Counted from the stretch's first letter, positions 1-8,846 are shown. The stretch: 37,148 bases of DNA from an uncultured bacterium (GCA_903885635.1 CAISJE010000180.1:1-37148); one strand, 5' to 3'. A program made the numbers and translations. Notes: generated by a model not told the origin, from the sequence alone.

Positions 1-27
1 CCGACCCTTAAATATATATTTTAAAAT

Positions 28-489
28 TTACGCTTCTGCTTTTGGAGCTTCAACTGTCTCGGCAGGAACTTCAACTTCAGCAGGAACTTCTGCTTCCGTT
101 ACGGTTGCAGCTTCTGCAGCCTTAGTTTTTGCTTCTTCAGCTTTTGCAGCTTTAGCCTCTTCAGCAGCCTTTGCGTTAGCCGCTTTTTCAGCTTCTAGTT
201 TCGCAACTGCCTTCTTAGACAATTTCTTTTCAGTCTTTGGCTTGTAATTCAATGTGCCTTCGTCTGTACAGTTATCGATTAGATATTTAACTGTATCTGT
301 TGGTTGAGCACCTTTTTTAATCCAATCAAGAGCCGTTACTTTATCTAACTTCATGATTTTTGTTTTCGGATTGTAGTGTCCCAATTCTTGAACCGGTCTG
401 CCCTCCCGCTTTGTCATTGCTTCAATTACGATAATTCTGTATGCAGGGGATTTTTTAGCGCCCAGTCTTTTTAGTCTTATTTTTAACAT
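28..489 (-). CDS. rpsP: 30S ribosomal protein S16 with long C-terminal tail
   Basis: Small-subunit ribosomal protein S16. Residues 1-80 carry the S16 core: an N-terminal MLKIRLKRLGAKKSPAYRI, then RPVQELGHYNP and a segment around DWIKKGAQPTDTVKYL. The protein is 153 residues against about 80-90 for most S16 proteins. The extra ~65 residues (about 88-153) are almost entirely Ala, Glu, Lys, Val and Thr and look disordered, with no second domain visible. The ATG is preceded by a good ribosome binding site (AAAGGA about 11 bases upstream). It is read away from fba with its own leader. The S16 assignment is secure; any function of the tail is unknown. Confidence 0.97.
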   Translation of the reverse strand: MLKIRLKRLGAKKSPAYRIIVIEAMTKREGRPVQELGHYNPKTKIMKLDKVTALDWIKKGAQPTDTVKYLIDNCTDEGTLNYKPKTEKKLSKKAVAKLEAEKAANAKAAEEAKAAKAEEAKTKAAEAATVTEAEVPAEVEVPAETVEAPKAEA

Positions 490-613
490 GTTTTTTATTC
501 CTTTTTTGTTCTTTTCTACTGTTAAGAATCCGCCGCTTGATTCTTGACTTGATGGCGTAAGAGGACGCCTTGATAATTATATCTAAACACAATCAAAATC
601 AATAATCAAGTTT

Positions 614-649
614 TAAAAAAGTAGGTCAGTAAATCCAACCTACTTTTTA
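614..649 (-). terminator. Intrinsic terminator of fba
   Basis: A perfect 11-bp inverted repeat (AAAAAGTAGGT at 616-626 against ACCTACTTTTT at 638-648) with an 11-nt loop lies just beyond the fba stop. Read on the minus strand it ends in a T run. The symmetrical A/T flanks make it potentially bidirectional, but only fba transcription needs it here. Confidence 0.8.
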
Positions 650-671
650 TATTGTACATTTTGCTTTTTAC

Positions 672-1634
672 TTACTGAGCGTGTCCTGCGGTACCGAGAA
701 CTTCCATTTTATGTTTAACAAGTTCTTTAACTGCCGTTCTACCCGGTCCCATATATTCTCTAGGGTCAAACTTAGAAGGTTCTTCTACAAAGAATTCTCT
801 GATTGTTGAAGTCATTGCCAATCTTAAATCAGTATCAATGTTGATTTTAGCTACACCGTTTTTAGCGGCGAAAGACAACATATCTTCAGGAACACCTTGA
901 GCATTAGGCAATTTAGCTCCGTATTTATTACATTTTTCTACCAAATCCTTTGGAACGGAAGACGAACCGTGTAAAACGATTGGATAATCAGGAAAACCTG
1001 CTTCAGCTAAGGCTTTTTTGATTTGTCCGAGTCTTTCGAAATCCAATTTCGCTTCACCTGCAAATTTGTAAGCACCATGGCTTGTTCCAATAGCTATTGC
1101 TAGAGAATCACAACCTGTTTCTGTAACAAATCTGACAGCTTCTTGAACATTAGTATATTTAGCGTCAGCAGCTGAAACGTTAACGTCATCTTCAACACCG
1201 GCTAACTTACCAAGCTCAGCTTCAACCGAAACTCCTCTTTCGTGAGCATATTCAACAACTTGCTTAGTTAGTGCAATATTGCCTTCTAGGTCAAATCTTG
1301 AACCGTCAATCATAACTGATGAAAATCCGCCGTCGATACAAGATTTACAAATTTCAAAATCCGCACCATGGTCTAAGTGAAGTGCAATAGGAACGGTAGT
1401 TGTCGCCAAAGCAGCTTCAACAAGTTTGATTAAGTATGTTTGGTTAGCATATTTTCTTGCACCTGCAGAAACTTGCAAAATAATCGGCGATCTTGTTTCT
1501 TCCGCCGCTTCTGCAATCGCTTGTAAAATCTCCATATTATTAACGTTATATGCGCCGATTGCGTATTTGCCGGCTAGGGCTTTTTTGAACATTTCTTCTG
1601 TTCCAACTAATTTTCTTTCACTCAAATTTGTCAT
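672..1634 (-). CDS. fba: Class II fructose-1,6-bisphosphate aldolase
   Basis: Zinc-dependent aldolase of glycolysis/gluconeogenesis, cleaving fructose-1,6-bisphosphate to dihydroxyacetone phosphate and glyceraldehyde-3-phosphate in the cytosol. Class II signatures are visible: LHLDHGADFEICKSCIDGG with the zinc-binding His, the SVMIDGS segment, SVEAELGKLAGVEDD, AIGTSHGAYKF, and VLHGSSSVP with a second zinc His. The length of 320 residues is normal. The start is supported by a strong AGGAGAG Shine-Dalgarno about 10 bases upstream. The gene is monocistronic: a separate leader lies upstream and a terminator sits at 614-649. A tagatose-bisphosphate aldolase role cannot be fully excluded from sequence alone, but the Fba call is much more likely. 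Confidence 0.95.
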   Translation of the reverse strand: MTNLSERKLVGTEEMFKKALAGKYAIGAYNVNNMEILQAIAEAAEETRSPIILQVSAGARKYANQTYLIKLVEAALATTTVPIALHLDHGADFEICKSCIDGGFSSVMIDGSRFDLEGNIALTKQVVEYAHERGVSVEAELGKLAGVEDDVNVSAADAKYTNVQEAVRFVTETGCDSLAIAIGTSHGAYKFAGEAKLDFERLGQIKKALAEAGFPDYPIVLHGSSSVPKDLVEKCNKYGAKLPNAQGVPEDMLSFAAKNGVAKINIDTDLRLAMTSTIREFFVEEPSKFDPREYMGPGRTAVKELVKHKMEVLGTAGHAQ

Positions 1635-1740
1635 GTTTTTGGACTCTCCTTTTTTTGTAATCGTACATACATTAATTTACATCAAAGACGAGAATTTTAC
1701 AAGATACAGATTAGAAAGCGTCAGGGCAATTTTACTAAAA

Positions 1741-4062
1741 TCACTTTTTTACTGATGACAACGAATCGCTCGGCTTTAGCATTATATTTTCGTCCAAATG
1801 AAATTGTAATCCCATCGCGGTATGGACATTTATTAATGAAATTATCCAAGCAAGCGTTGATTCGGCACCTTGATTGGCGTTAATCCCCTGTCTTTCAAGC
1901 CCGTCTGAGCATCCGCCTGTTTTGTAGTCGCAAACAGGAAGCTGCAAGTCGTTTTGCCCCAAGAACCAACCCAAACATCTTTCGCTTTCCTCAAACCATT
2001 TTTTGTCGCCTGTTGCGATATAAACATCCAAACACGCATCAATCAACCCTTTAACCTCAATCGGCTGTTGGTCAAACATAGAGCGGTTTCCGTTCACATC
2101 AAGCCAGCCGTTGTTGCCGATTATCGACAAATGTCCGTTCGGTGCCGTCTGAATTTTCAAAAGCCATTCTAAAGCTTTTATCCCTGTTTCGTATATCTCA
2201 GAATCCGACATGCCTTTTCCCGCAATAATTAACGCGTGAGGCAAAACTGCGTTTGCGTAAGTCGCCGTATCTTCGCACCAAAACCATTCCTCGGAAGAAT
2301 TATTTTTAAACAGTTGATGTATTTTTTTTGCTAAATCATCACGAAGTTTTCGAGCCGAAACATCACCGCCGTAAATCGATAAATAAGCCTGTAAGCCAAG
2401 TACTGCATAGCCCCATGCTCGAGGGGAGGTGAAATGTTCGACAACAGGCAAAGCATCCAGAAACAATCGCATAGCCATGTTCCTGATTGAACCGTCGGGT
2501 GCATCTTTTACTGTTGTCCCAAGCCCCCACAACGCCCGTGCGTGCGAATCCTCGCTTCCCGCAAGCTCCATCCATCTGCGGTCATAAGACATAAAATTAC
2601 GAAACCGTCCGTTTTCTTCGTTAAAAGCGTAGAACAAAAATCCTAAATATTTTTGGATTAAAGGAAAAACTTCTTTTTCCTTCCTAAGCGAATAATATTT
2701 CGTAATCGCGATTAATCCTCGAGCGTTATCATCAACGCAATAACCGTGGTGAAGGTTCGGAATCGTATATTTTGCGTGTTGCAACAGTCCGGTATCATCT
2801 GTCAAGGTTTTCAAATGTGATAAATTTATTTCAGGCAAATCGTTAAATATTTTATTATACTTAATCCCAACCTCTTGCACATTTTCGAGCAATTTTCTTT
2901 CTTTAATCTCAGAAAGCACTTTCAAATGGCGTTTTGCAACCTCTTTCCAAATCATAGCCCTACCGTATTGATAGCCCTTAACCCTCATTATTTCTCGTTC
3001 GTGGTCATTCGACAACAGATTGTTAATCTCCTCAGCCATTGCCATAGCGTTGTTGAACGGAACCAATTTTCCTCGTCCGTCCGCAAGCAATTCTTCTGCA
3101 TGCCAGAACGGTGTCGATACAACAGCCGTACCTGCTCCAAGAGCGTAAGCGAGTGTTCCTGAGGTGATTTGTTCTTTTTTTAGATAAGGTATGGCGTAAA
3201 TTTTTGCTGTTTGAAGGTATTGAATAAGCGTGTCGAGCTTGACAAAGTGGTTATGAAATACAATATGGTTTTCCATCCCCAATTTATTAATCGACTGCTG
3301 CAAATCGTGCCTGTATGAATCACCTGATTTTTCAAGGATATGCGGGTGGGTTTGTCCTACTATGACATACATTGCGTTTGGATGTTTTTCAATAATACTA
3401 GGCATCGCCTCAATCATTGTTTCAATCCCTTTATCAGGTCCAAGAAGCCCAAAGGTTAGTATTACGTCCTTATTCTCAAACCCGAAACTTTTATTAAACA
3501 ATCCGGGGGTTTTAAAAGTAGTATCAGGAATTCCGTGCGGAATAAAAGAAATCATTTCCCTGTCTATATCATAAACTTTTGTAAGAATATCAACAGCTTT
3601 TTTACTCATTACAAGCAATCGGTCAGAATATTTCGCCAGCCCTTTCATAATTTTTCGCTGACCATCGGTCGGGTTTTCAAGCACTGTATGTAAGTTTGTA
3701 ATAACAGGCATTTTTAGAAATTTAATCATATGTAAAATATGCGAGCCGTTTTCTCCGCCAAAAATACCGAACTCGTGTTGGACGATAACTGCATCATACT
3801 GGTTAGCATTTAGATAATCAGCTGCCCAAAAATAATCGGACTGAACATTTTGTCTTATTCTAAACTTAACTTGAGGTGGATATTTGTATCCTTCGGGGAT
3901 GTCATCCATGGCAACGTTTATTAAATTTTTTTCTTGTCTTAATTCTCTTGCCAGTGATTGGCTTAAATCTGTAGTAAAAGTGGCAATACCGCATTGCCTT
4001 GGGAGGTAGTTACCTATTACGGCAATTTTTCCGATATTATCATTTTTACGTGGATTTAACAT
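1741..4062 (-). CDS. GT4 glycosyltransferase fused to a C-terminal helical domain
   Basis: A 773-residue two-part protein. Residues 1 to about 380 are a GT-B glycosyltransferase of the GT4 type: an N-terminal GNYLPRQCGIATFTTDL loop, VQHEFGIFGG, LHTVLE, PHGIPD, a GLLGPDKGIE nucleotide-sugar segment and a HAEELLADGRG acceptor region. Residues about 420-750 form an alpha-helical, (alpha/alpha)6-barrel-like region with YCVDDNARGLIA, GSEDSHARALWGLG and NQGAESTLAW, reminiscent of glycoside-processing barrels. Its start overlaps the upstream GH130 gene by 17 bp, implying translational coupling, and AAAGGG precedes the ATG. I infer a role in making or trimming a mannose-containing glycan. The exact donor and product are not readable from the sequence. 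Confidence 0.85.
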   Translation of the reverse strand: MLNPRKNDNIGKIAVIGNYLPRQCGIATFTTDLSQSLARELRQEKNLINVAMDDIPEGYKYPPQVKFRIRQNVQSDYFWAADYLNANQYDAVIVQHEFGIFGGENGSHILHMIKFLKMPVITNLHTVLENPTDGQRKIMKGLAKYSDRLLVMSKKAVDILTKVYDIDREMISFIPHGIPDTTFKTPGLFNKSFGFENKDVILTFGLLGPDKGIETMIEAMPSIIEKHPNAMYVIVGQTHPHILEKSGDSYRHDLQQSINKLGMENHIVFHNHFVKLDTLIQYLQTAKIYAIPYLKKEQITSGTLAYALGAGTAVVSTPFWHAEELLADGRGKLVPFNNAMAMAEEINNLLSNDHEREIMRVKGYQYGRAMIWKEVAKRHLKVLSEIKERKLLENVQEVGIKYNKIFNDLPEINLSHLKTLTDDTGLLQHAKYTIPNLHHGYCVDDNARGLIAITKYYSLRKEKEVFPLIQKYLGFLFYAFNEENGRFRNFMSYDRRWMELAGSEDSHARALWGLGTTVKDAPDGSIRNMAMRLFLDALPVVEHFTSPRAWGYAVLGLQAYLSIYGGDVSARKLRDDLAKKIHQLFKNNSSEEWFWCEDTATYANAVLPHALIIAGKGMSDSEIYETGIKALEWLLKIQTAPNGHLSIIGNNGWLDVNGNRSMFDQQPIEVKGLIDACLDVYIATGDKKWFEESERCLGWFLGQNDLQLPVCDYKTGGCSDGLERQGINANQGAESTLAWIISLINVHTAMGLQFHLDENIMLKPSDSLSSVKK

Positions 4063-5515
4063 AGTTTTTGAGTCCCTTTCCTTTTTGTATATTATTAAAT
4101 AATTCAGATAATGCGATGGTCGCTATTCCCGAGCAGGTATCTGACATTGCGTAAGGTATAATCAAGTTTTTGTGATGTAGTATCGCCCCGCAGGAATAAA
4201 CCACGTTCGGCACGTATCCTTCGCGTTCTTCTTGATTGCAACTAAGCAACGGCTCACTCATATTACCTATGATTTTTACGGGATTTTCAATATCCAGTAG
4301 GATAACTCCAATGGAGTATTCTCTCATCGGACCTACCCCATGGGTAAGCAAAATCCACCCGTACTCTGTTTCGATAGGTGAACCGCAATTGCCTATTTGC
4401 ACGAATTCCCAAGAGTTTTCAGGTACTTTTAAAAGCTCTGCATTATGCCAAAAGTGGATGTTATCAGAAGACATCAAGTACAAATTCTCTCCGTCAACAC
4501 GAGATATCATCATGTATTTGCCGTTAATTTTTCGAGGAAAAAGTGCCATGCCTTTGTTTTTTGAAAATTCTCCGTTTAGTGTAATCATCTTAAACGTAAG
4601 AAAATCTTGGGTTTCAATAATTTGAGGCAGAATTTTATGTCCGTTATACGCCGTATAAGTCGCATAATAAGTAACACTTCCGTCATCATCCACAAAACGG
4701 ACAAATCGTGCATCCTCAATTCCATTGCTGTCGTTTTGCGAAGCAGGGAAAATAATTTTTTCTGATAATTCCTGTTCAAGTTTGAATTGAAGCTCGTAAT
4801 TAGATTTTGCAAGCCACATTATGTTTTCACCGACATCCTTGTGCTCAGAATCTATAACCATCTCCAAAACGCCCATTAAATCTGAAAGCAAAAATTCATC
4901 AGGAAGTAAATCATAAACCATCTTAGAAATCACATTTTCGGTTTTTTGCATCTCTGTGAGTTTTCGAAAGAAGGTAGTTTTATCATAAATGGGATTACTT
5001 GCAATATTCGCTCTTTCTGCGTAGGGGCTTACTTTATCAAAGACAAATTCACAATTTTTGTCCACAACTCCACTTCTAAATTCGATCGAAGAAATATGCC
5101 CTTCACCTACTGAGCGAAAGCTTAAAATAAAGCGTAAACTATCTTTTTCCACTCCGCTTTGGTCTGGGTGAGCGACAATTGACGGGTTAAAAAACGCCGC
5201 TGCCTGAATTGAGTATTCACAAGAAAAATAAGCACCCAAAAGCGCACGTCTATTATTGCTCATCTGTAAATCATGAGGTATAAATCTTTTTATTTCGTTA
5301 TAGTTTGTGTCAAACGCATCCCAAATATGCTTATGCCGATTAGAAAAATTCGTAGTTACTCTACCCAATATTTGCTCCACTTGCTCCTCGGATAAGCTCA
5401 AAACTCTTGCTATAATTCTATGTATGCGATCTTCTTCTTTTGGAATATGTGGTTTTATAATAACACGCGAACAATTCGGTAAAAATTTTTCATCTATTCT
5501 TTTAATCTTTAACAT
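4046..5515 (-). CDS. GH130 family glycoside phosphorylase/hydrolase (long form)
   Basis: A 489-residue member of GH130, the five-bladed beta-propeller family best known for phosphorolysis of beta-mannosides to mannose-1-phosphate. The catalytic propeller is in the C-terminal ~310 residues: GIEDARFVRF, YYATYTAYNG, LFPRKINGKY, GNCGSPIETEYGWILLTHGV and the late YVPNVVYSCGAI segment. The N-terminal ~170 residues (NRRALLGAYFSCEYSIQAAA, RSVGEGHISSIEFRSG) are an extension absent from the 312-residue paralogue next door but typical of a long GH130 subgroup. The ATG has AAAGGA upstream. The downstream GT overlaps by 17 bp. Substrate and phosphorylase-versus-hydrolase activity are inferred from the family only. 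Confidence 0.88.
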   Translation of the reverse strand: MLKIKRIDEKFLPNCSRVIIKPHIPKEEDRIHRIIARVLSLSEEQVEQILGRVTTNFSNRHKHIWDAFDTNYNEIKRFIPHDLQMSNNRRALLGAYFSCEYSIQAAAFFNPSIVAHPDQSGVEKDSLRFILSFRSVGEGHISSIEFRSGVVDKNCEFVFDKVSPYAERANIASNPIYDKTTFFRKLTEMQKTENVISKMVYDLLPDEFLLSDLMGVLEMVIDSEHKDVGENIMWLAKSNYELQFKLEQELSEKIIFPASQNDSNGIEDARFVRFVDDDGSVTYYATYTAYNGHKILPQIIETQDFLTFKMITLNGEFSKNKGMALFPRKINGKYMMISRVDGENLYLMSSDNIHFWHNAELLKVPENSWEFVQIGNCGSPIETEYGWILLTHGVGPMREYSIGVILLDIENPVKIIGNMSEPLLSCNQEEREGYVPNVVYSCGAILHHKNLIIPYAMSDTCSGIATIALSELFNNIQKGKGLKNYVKST

Positions 5516-5576
5516 TCTTTTAATTCCTTTTTTGTTTTGCTGAATGGCTGAAAAGCTGAACGGTTTAAACGAGGTA

Positions 5577-5728
5577 AATGGTAAACAGTAAATGGTAAAC
5601 GGTTTTACGGTTCTCGCTTACTTTTCCCTTTTCCCTTTTGGGGGCTTATTGACGGTGGGTTAGGGAACCCACCCTACGTTAATGACCTCGGACTTCTTGC
5701 CGCCGTTTACCGTTTACCGTTTACCTCG
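5577..5728. repeat. Mosaic intergenic repeat: inverted heptamer tracts flanking a REP hairpin
   Basis: The gap between the two GH130 genes is filled by a composite repeat. At 5577-5612 there are degenerate 7-bp units of the type GGTAAAY. At 5703-5728 the same unit runs in the opposite orientation (three copies of CGTTTAC). Between them, at 5654-5677, is a hairpin that on the minus strand reads GTAG followed by a GGTGGG/CCCACC stem. The minus-strand reading from the heptamers inward closely matches 22430-22505 (GGCAASAAGYCC, then AGGTC, then the hairpin, then CCGTCAATA), so this is a second copy of one dispersed element in the opposite orientation. Confidence 0.8.
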
Positions 5729-6664
5729 TCACATTGCTTTTCTCGAATTATTAATACATAAATCAATCAACTCACTAGCCTTGGCAGTTCCGACACACAT
5801 AACACTGTCAGCGCCACCCCAATAAATTTTTATATTGCCGTCATCTTCTAAAACCGCACCGCAGGTGAAAACAACATTTGAAACATATCCCGTAATTTCA
5901 TGCGGGTCTTCGGGTTGCAAAATCCAGTCGTCTGAAACCCCTATGATTTTTGAAGGGTCTTTCAAATCGTGCAAAGCAACACCTAGGCGATACACAGCAC
6001 CAGCCATGGTTTCAAAAACCCCGTGATAGATGTTTAGCCAGCCTTTATCCGTTTTTATTGGAGTTGCCCCCGGTCCGATTTTCATCTCATCCCAGTGATA
6101 TGGTTCGGGCTTTATTATTACTTTGGAATTCCCCCAGTGAATTAGGTCAGGCGAATACGATACCCAGATAGCCCATTTTGAAATTTCAGAATGGGGCCTA
6201 TCCAGTCTGACGTATTGGCCGTTAATTTTTTCAGGGAAAATAACCACGTTTCTCAAATCGGATTGAGTAATCAAAGAAATTCGCTCTACCGTTTTAAAAT
6301 CCTTGGTTTTAGCAAGTCCTATACGAACACCATGTTTTGAATAAGCACTGTATGTAAGCAAAAAATCGTCATTAATTTGGCTTATTCGAACATCCTCTAC
6401 ACCGTATTTCTCGTATTCGCTGAAAACCGCGTCCGTAGATGGGGTTAAGAAAGGTTCAGGTTCGACATTGAAATTGTAACCGTCCTTACTTTGTGCCATG
6501 CCTATTATGGAACGACCGTTTTGTAAATGCGAACGAAACAGCATTATGTACTTGCCGTTATATTTTACAACCCCTGCGTTATGCACTGTATGAACTGGAT
6601 ACGGCACGTCGTTTTTAGTCAGAATAGGATTTTTTTTGTATCTTGTTACTATTTGATTTTTCAT
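5729..6664 (-). CDS. GH130 family glycoside phosphorylase (short form)
   Basis: A compact 311-residue GH130 propeller, beginning at the ATG after a TTG codon (TTG ATG AAA). Visible family features include FRSHLQNGRSIIGMAQSKDG, GVEDVRISQIND with the acid residue, TYSAYSKHGVRIGLAKT, IFPEKINGQYVRLDRP, GPGATPIKTDKGWLNIYHGV and TGYVSNVVFTCGAVL. GH130 enzymes usually release mannose-1-phosphate from beta-mannosides using phosphate, which fits beside two glycosyltransferases. Its ribosome binding site is unusual: GAGG merges into a run of eight G on the coding strand (8 C at 6675-6682). It lies 23 bases after the upstream GT4 gene and is probably co-transcribed. Confidence 0.9.
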   Translation of the reverse strand: MKNQIVTRYKKNPILTKNDVPYPVHTVHNAGVVKYNGKYIMLFRSHLQNGRSIIGMAQSKDGYNFNVEPEPFLTPSTDAVFSEYEKYGVEDVRISQINDDFLLTYSAYSKHGVRIGLAKTKDFKTVERISLITQSDLRNVVIFPEKINGQYVRLDRPHSEISKWAIWVSYSPDLIHWGNSKVIIKPEPYHWDEMKIGPGATPIKTDKGWLNIYHGVFETMAGAVYRLGVALHDLKDPSKIIGVSDDWILQPEDPHEITGYVSNVVFTCGAVLEDDGNIKIYWGGADSVMCVGTAKASELIDLCINNSRKAM

Positions 6665-6674
6665 CAATCTATAT

Positions 6675-6682
6675 CCCCCCCC
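6675..6682 (-). promoter_or_regulatory. Ribosome binding site containing an 8-base G run
   Basis: On the coding strand the Shine-Dalgarno of the short GH130 gene is GA followed by eight G residues and ATATAG, then TTGATG. Homopolymeric G of this length is unexpected in low-GC DNA. Length changes here would shift or weaken the ribosome site without altering the protein. The regulatory consequence is an inference. Confidence 0.4.
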
Positions 6683-6687
6683 TCATT

Positions 6688-7740
6688 TTATCTTAATTGC
6701 ATTTTATCATTTTTTCTCAAATCAATCCCTTTAGACATATCAAGAATTTGCTTGTAAATTTCAATGTAATTATCAACCATTATCTCCACGCTAAATCTTT
6801 TTTCAACTGTACTTCTGCAACATTGTCTATCTATTTGAGAAATTTTTCCAACGGCATTCACAGCTTCTTTAACATTTGAAACAATAAATCCGTTTTTACC
6901 GTCATCAATCAATTCGGGCATACTTCCCTTATTAAAGGCGATTACAGGAGTTCCGCAAGCCATAGCTTCGACAACTGAAAGTCCAAACGGTTCTGCAAAA
7001 AATATCGGATGCAACAAGGCGTAAGCCCCGCCCAACAATTCGTCCCTCTTTTCAGGTCCGACACTGCCGATATAAGTGATATTTTCAGAAAAATGCACAG
7101 AAATTTCTTTATCAAAATAATCTTGGTCTTGAATTATCCCTGCCATAATTAATTTTTTACCTGATAATTTTGCGATTTCGATTGCCTCTTTTGCACCTTT
7201 ATCAGGGTGTATGCGCCCAAAAAACAACAAATAATTACCCGCTTCTTTTTTGAACGTAAACTGTTCAAGATTTAGCCCATGGTAAATTGTCGCTATATAA
7301 TCGAGTTTTTCAGACCTGTCGGAATTACTGATTGAAACATAATGCGTTTTTCGGTTATATTTTTCGTAAACAGGAAGAATTGCGGGTGAAGAAAACCCGT
7401 GTATTGTCGTAAGCACAGGAGTATTAACCAGTCCGCTGTAAGTAAGCGGTAAAAAGTCAAAATTGTTATGTATCAAATCAAATTCATCCGCACGGTCAAA
7501 AACCTCTGATATATGCAAACATTCAAAGACTTTAGGTTCAACCGTTTCATCCTCTTCGTAACCACGTGGACATATCGCACAAAGCTCCCCGGCTGTGATT
7601 GAATCCGCCGTTGCAAACAAAGTAACATCAATCCCTTTTTTAATCAATCCTTCGCAAATCAATGAAGCTATATTTTCCCAAGGACCATAGTGCCTAGGCG
7701 GTGTTCTCCAAGCGATAGGTGATATTAATGCTATTTTCAT
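6688..7740 (-). CDS. GT4 family glycosyltransferase
   Basis: A 350-residue GT-B retaining glycosyltransferase. The N-terminal domain opens with MKIALISPIAWRTPPRHYGP, typical of a GT4 subgroup often found beside GH130 genes. The C-terminal domain shows FFGRIHPDKGAKEAIEIA and the nucleotide-sugar binding E-x7-E motif in EPFGLSVVEAMACGTPVIA. I place the start at 7740 rather than the in-frame codon 15 residues earlier, because homology begins at MKIALIS and a purine-rich GGGAAAGAAG sits just upstream. It is the first gene of a four-gene minus-strand run (GT4, GH130, GH130, GT4). Cytosolic or peripheral membrane location is likely. Donor sugar unknown, though GDP-mannose would fit the neighbours. 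Confidence 0.9.
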   Translation of the reverse strand: MKIALISPIAWRTPPRHYGPWENIASLICEGLIKKGIDVTLFATADSITAGELCAICPRGYEEDETVEPKVFECLHISEVFDRADEFDLIHNNFDFLPLTYSGLVNTPVLTTIHGFSSPAILPVYEKYNRKTHYVSISNSDRSEKLDYIATIYHGLNLEQFTFKKEAGNYLLFFGRIHPDKGAKEAIEIAKLSGKKLIMAGIIQDQDYFDKEISVHFSENITYIGSVGPEKRDELLGGAYALLHPIFFAEPFGLSVVEAMACGTPVIAFNKGSMPELIDDGKNGFIVSNVKEAVNAVGKISQIDRQCCRSTVEKRFSVEIMVDNYIEIYKQILDMSKGIDLRKNDKMQLR

Positions 7741-7931
7741 TTTTACTTCTTTCCCGCATTCAATTAATGCGGACCTTAATAACAATTATAACATTTATGA
7801 ATAATATAATAATGTCAAGCCGACAGTTGTGGGGTTGCATGAGTTTAAGAGTAGAATTGAAAATTATACCAAATTGAAAAATGTAATATGTTAAAATTTT
7901 TTAAAACCTAATGACTTTTTGTTTTTTGAAT

Positions 7932-7937
7932 TATAAT
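7932..7937 (+). promoter_or_regulatory. Possible -10 element for the SpoIID-like gene
   Basis: TATAAT lies about 30 bases before the SpoIID-like start. No convincing -35 hexamer is found 16-18 bases upstream, so this is only a weak promoter call. The rest of the 7741-7967 divergent gap is AT-rich and shows nothing else I can name. Confidence 0.3.
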
Positions 7938-7967
7938 ATTATTGTGAGGGGATTGGCAGTAATATTC

Positions 7968-8846
7968 ATGAAAAAGATTTTAATTTTAATAATGGTCTTG
8001 TTTATACAATTTGTGTTTAGTATACCTTGTTTTGCCATCAAAATAGGGTTGCAGAACGGTGTAAGCAGGACTTTTATAGGCACTTCCTCGCAAGGACAAA
8101 TCCTAAATGCCCAAACAAACAAACTTTTGTACACAATGCCGGCGATGAAAGGCTATGAAATCAGAGCTTACAAAAACAGTATTGCTATTAAAATCCAAGG
8201 AGATTTTTTCGACCTAAAAACGAATTATGCAGTAATAAAACCCGCTCTGGGCGGATATATAAGCGCAAAAGGAAAATGGTACAGAGGATTTTTTATTGTT
8301 TATAACAGAAGCGGGGCTCTGACCGTAGTCAACAATGTAGAAATAGAGGATTATATTAGAGGCGTGGTACCTTCAGAAATGCCTTCGGGTTGGAATTATG
8401 AAGCACATAAAGCACAAGCGGTTGCTGCAAGGAGTTATGCCCTCGCAAATTTAGGAAAACGCGCTAATTCAGGATATGACTTAAAAGATACGCCTGAAGA
8501 TCAAGCCTATGGCGGAGCCAGCGCAGAAGCGTCAAGAACTAACCAAGCTGTGGAGGAAACCAAGGGGATTGTTTTAATTTACAATCTTAAAATTATTCCC
8601 GCTTACTATTCAGCCTCTGCAGGAGGGCAAACTTCCAGTTCTTCCGATGTTTGGACAAAAAACTTGCCCTACTTGAAATCCGTTCCGTCTTTTGATGATA
8701 ATATCAAAAAAAACGGACACGGAGTAGGTATGTCACAACATGGAGCAAATAACTTAGCTAAAAAGGGCTATAATGCCTATCAAATTCTACAATACTTCTA
8801 CAAAGGAGTTAAGTTTGCGAGAATTAATCCTGATTATTATAAATAA
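7968..8846 (+). CDS. SpoIID/LytB-domain peptidoglycan protein, secreted
   Basis: A 292-residue exported protein of the SpoIID family, whose members cleave or help cleave denuded peptidoglycan glycan strands. A classical signal peptide starts at MKKILILIMVLFIQF and ends near PCFA. I chose this ATG over an in-frame one 19 residues upstream for that reason. SpoIID hallmarks are present: VEIEDYIRGVVPSEMPSGW, AQAVAARSYALAN, the conserved YYSASAGGQT, WTKNLPYLKSVPS, and a GHGVGMSQHGA catalytic-type motif. The region between PYLKSV and GHGVGMSQ is only about 15 residues, against around 80 in Bacillus-type proteins, so this is a compact version. No sporulation genes are nearby, so a general wall-remodelling role is more plausible. 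Confidence 0.88.
   Translation: MKKILILIMVLFIQFVFSIPCFAIKIGLQNGVSRTFIGTSSQGQILNAQTNKLLYTMPAMKGYEIRAYKNSIAIKIQGDFFDLKTNYAVIKPALGGYISAKGKWYRGFFIVYNRSGALTVVNNVEIEDYIRGVVPSEMPSGWNYEAHKAQAVAARSYALANLGKRANSGYDLKDTPEDQAYGGASAEASRTNQAVEETKGIVLIYNLKIIPAYYSASAGGQTSSSSDVWTKNLPYLKSVPSFDDNIKKNGHGVGMSQHGANNLAKKGYNAYQILQYFYKGVKFARINPDYYK

Noticed and set aside
7785-7818. TTGACA and TATAAT on the minus strand ahead of the GT4 gene
   Set aside because: The spacer is 22 bp, too long for a normal sigma-70-type promoter, so I did not list it as a promoter.
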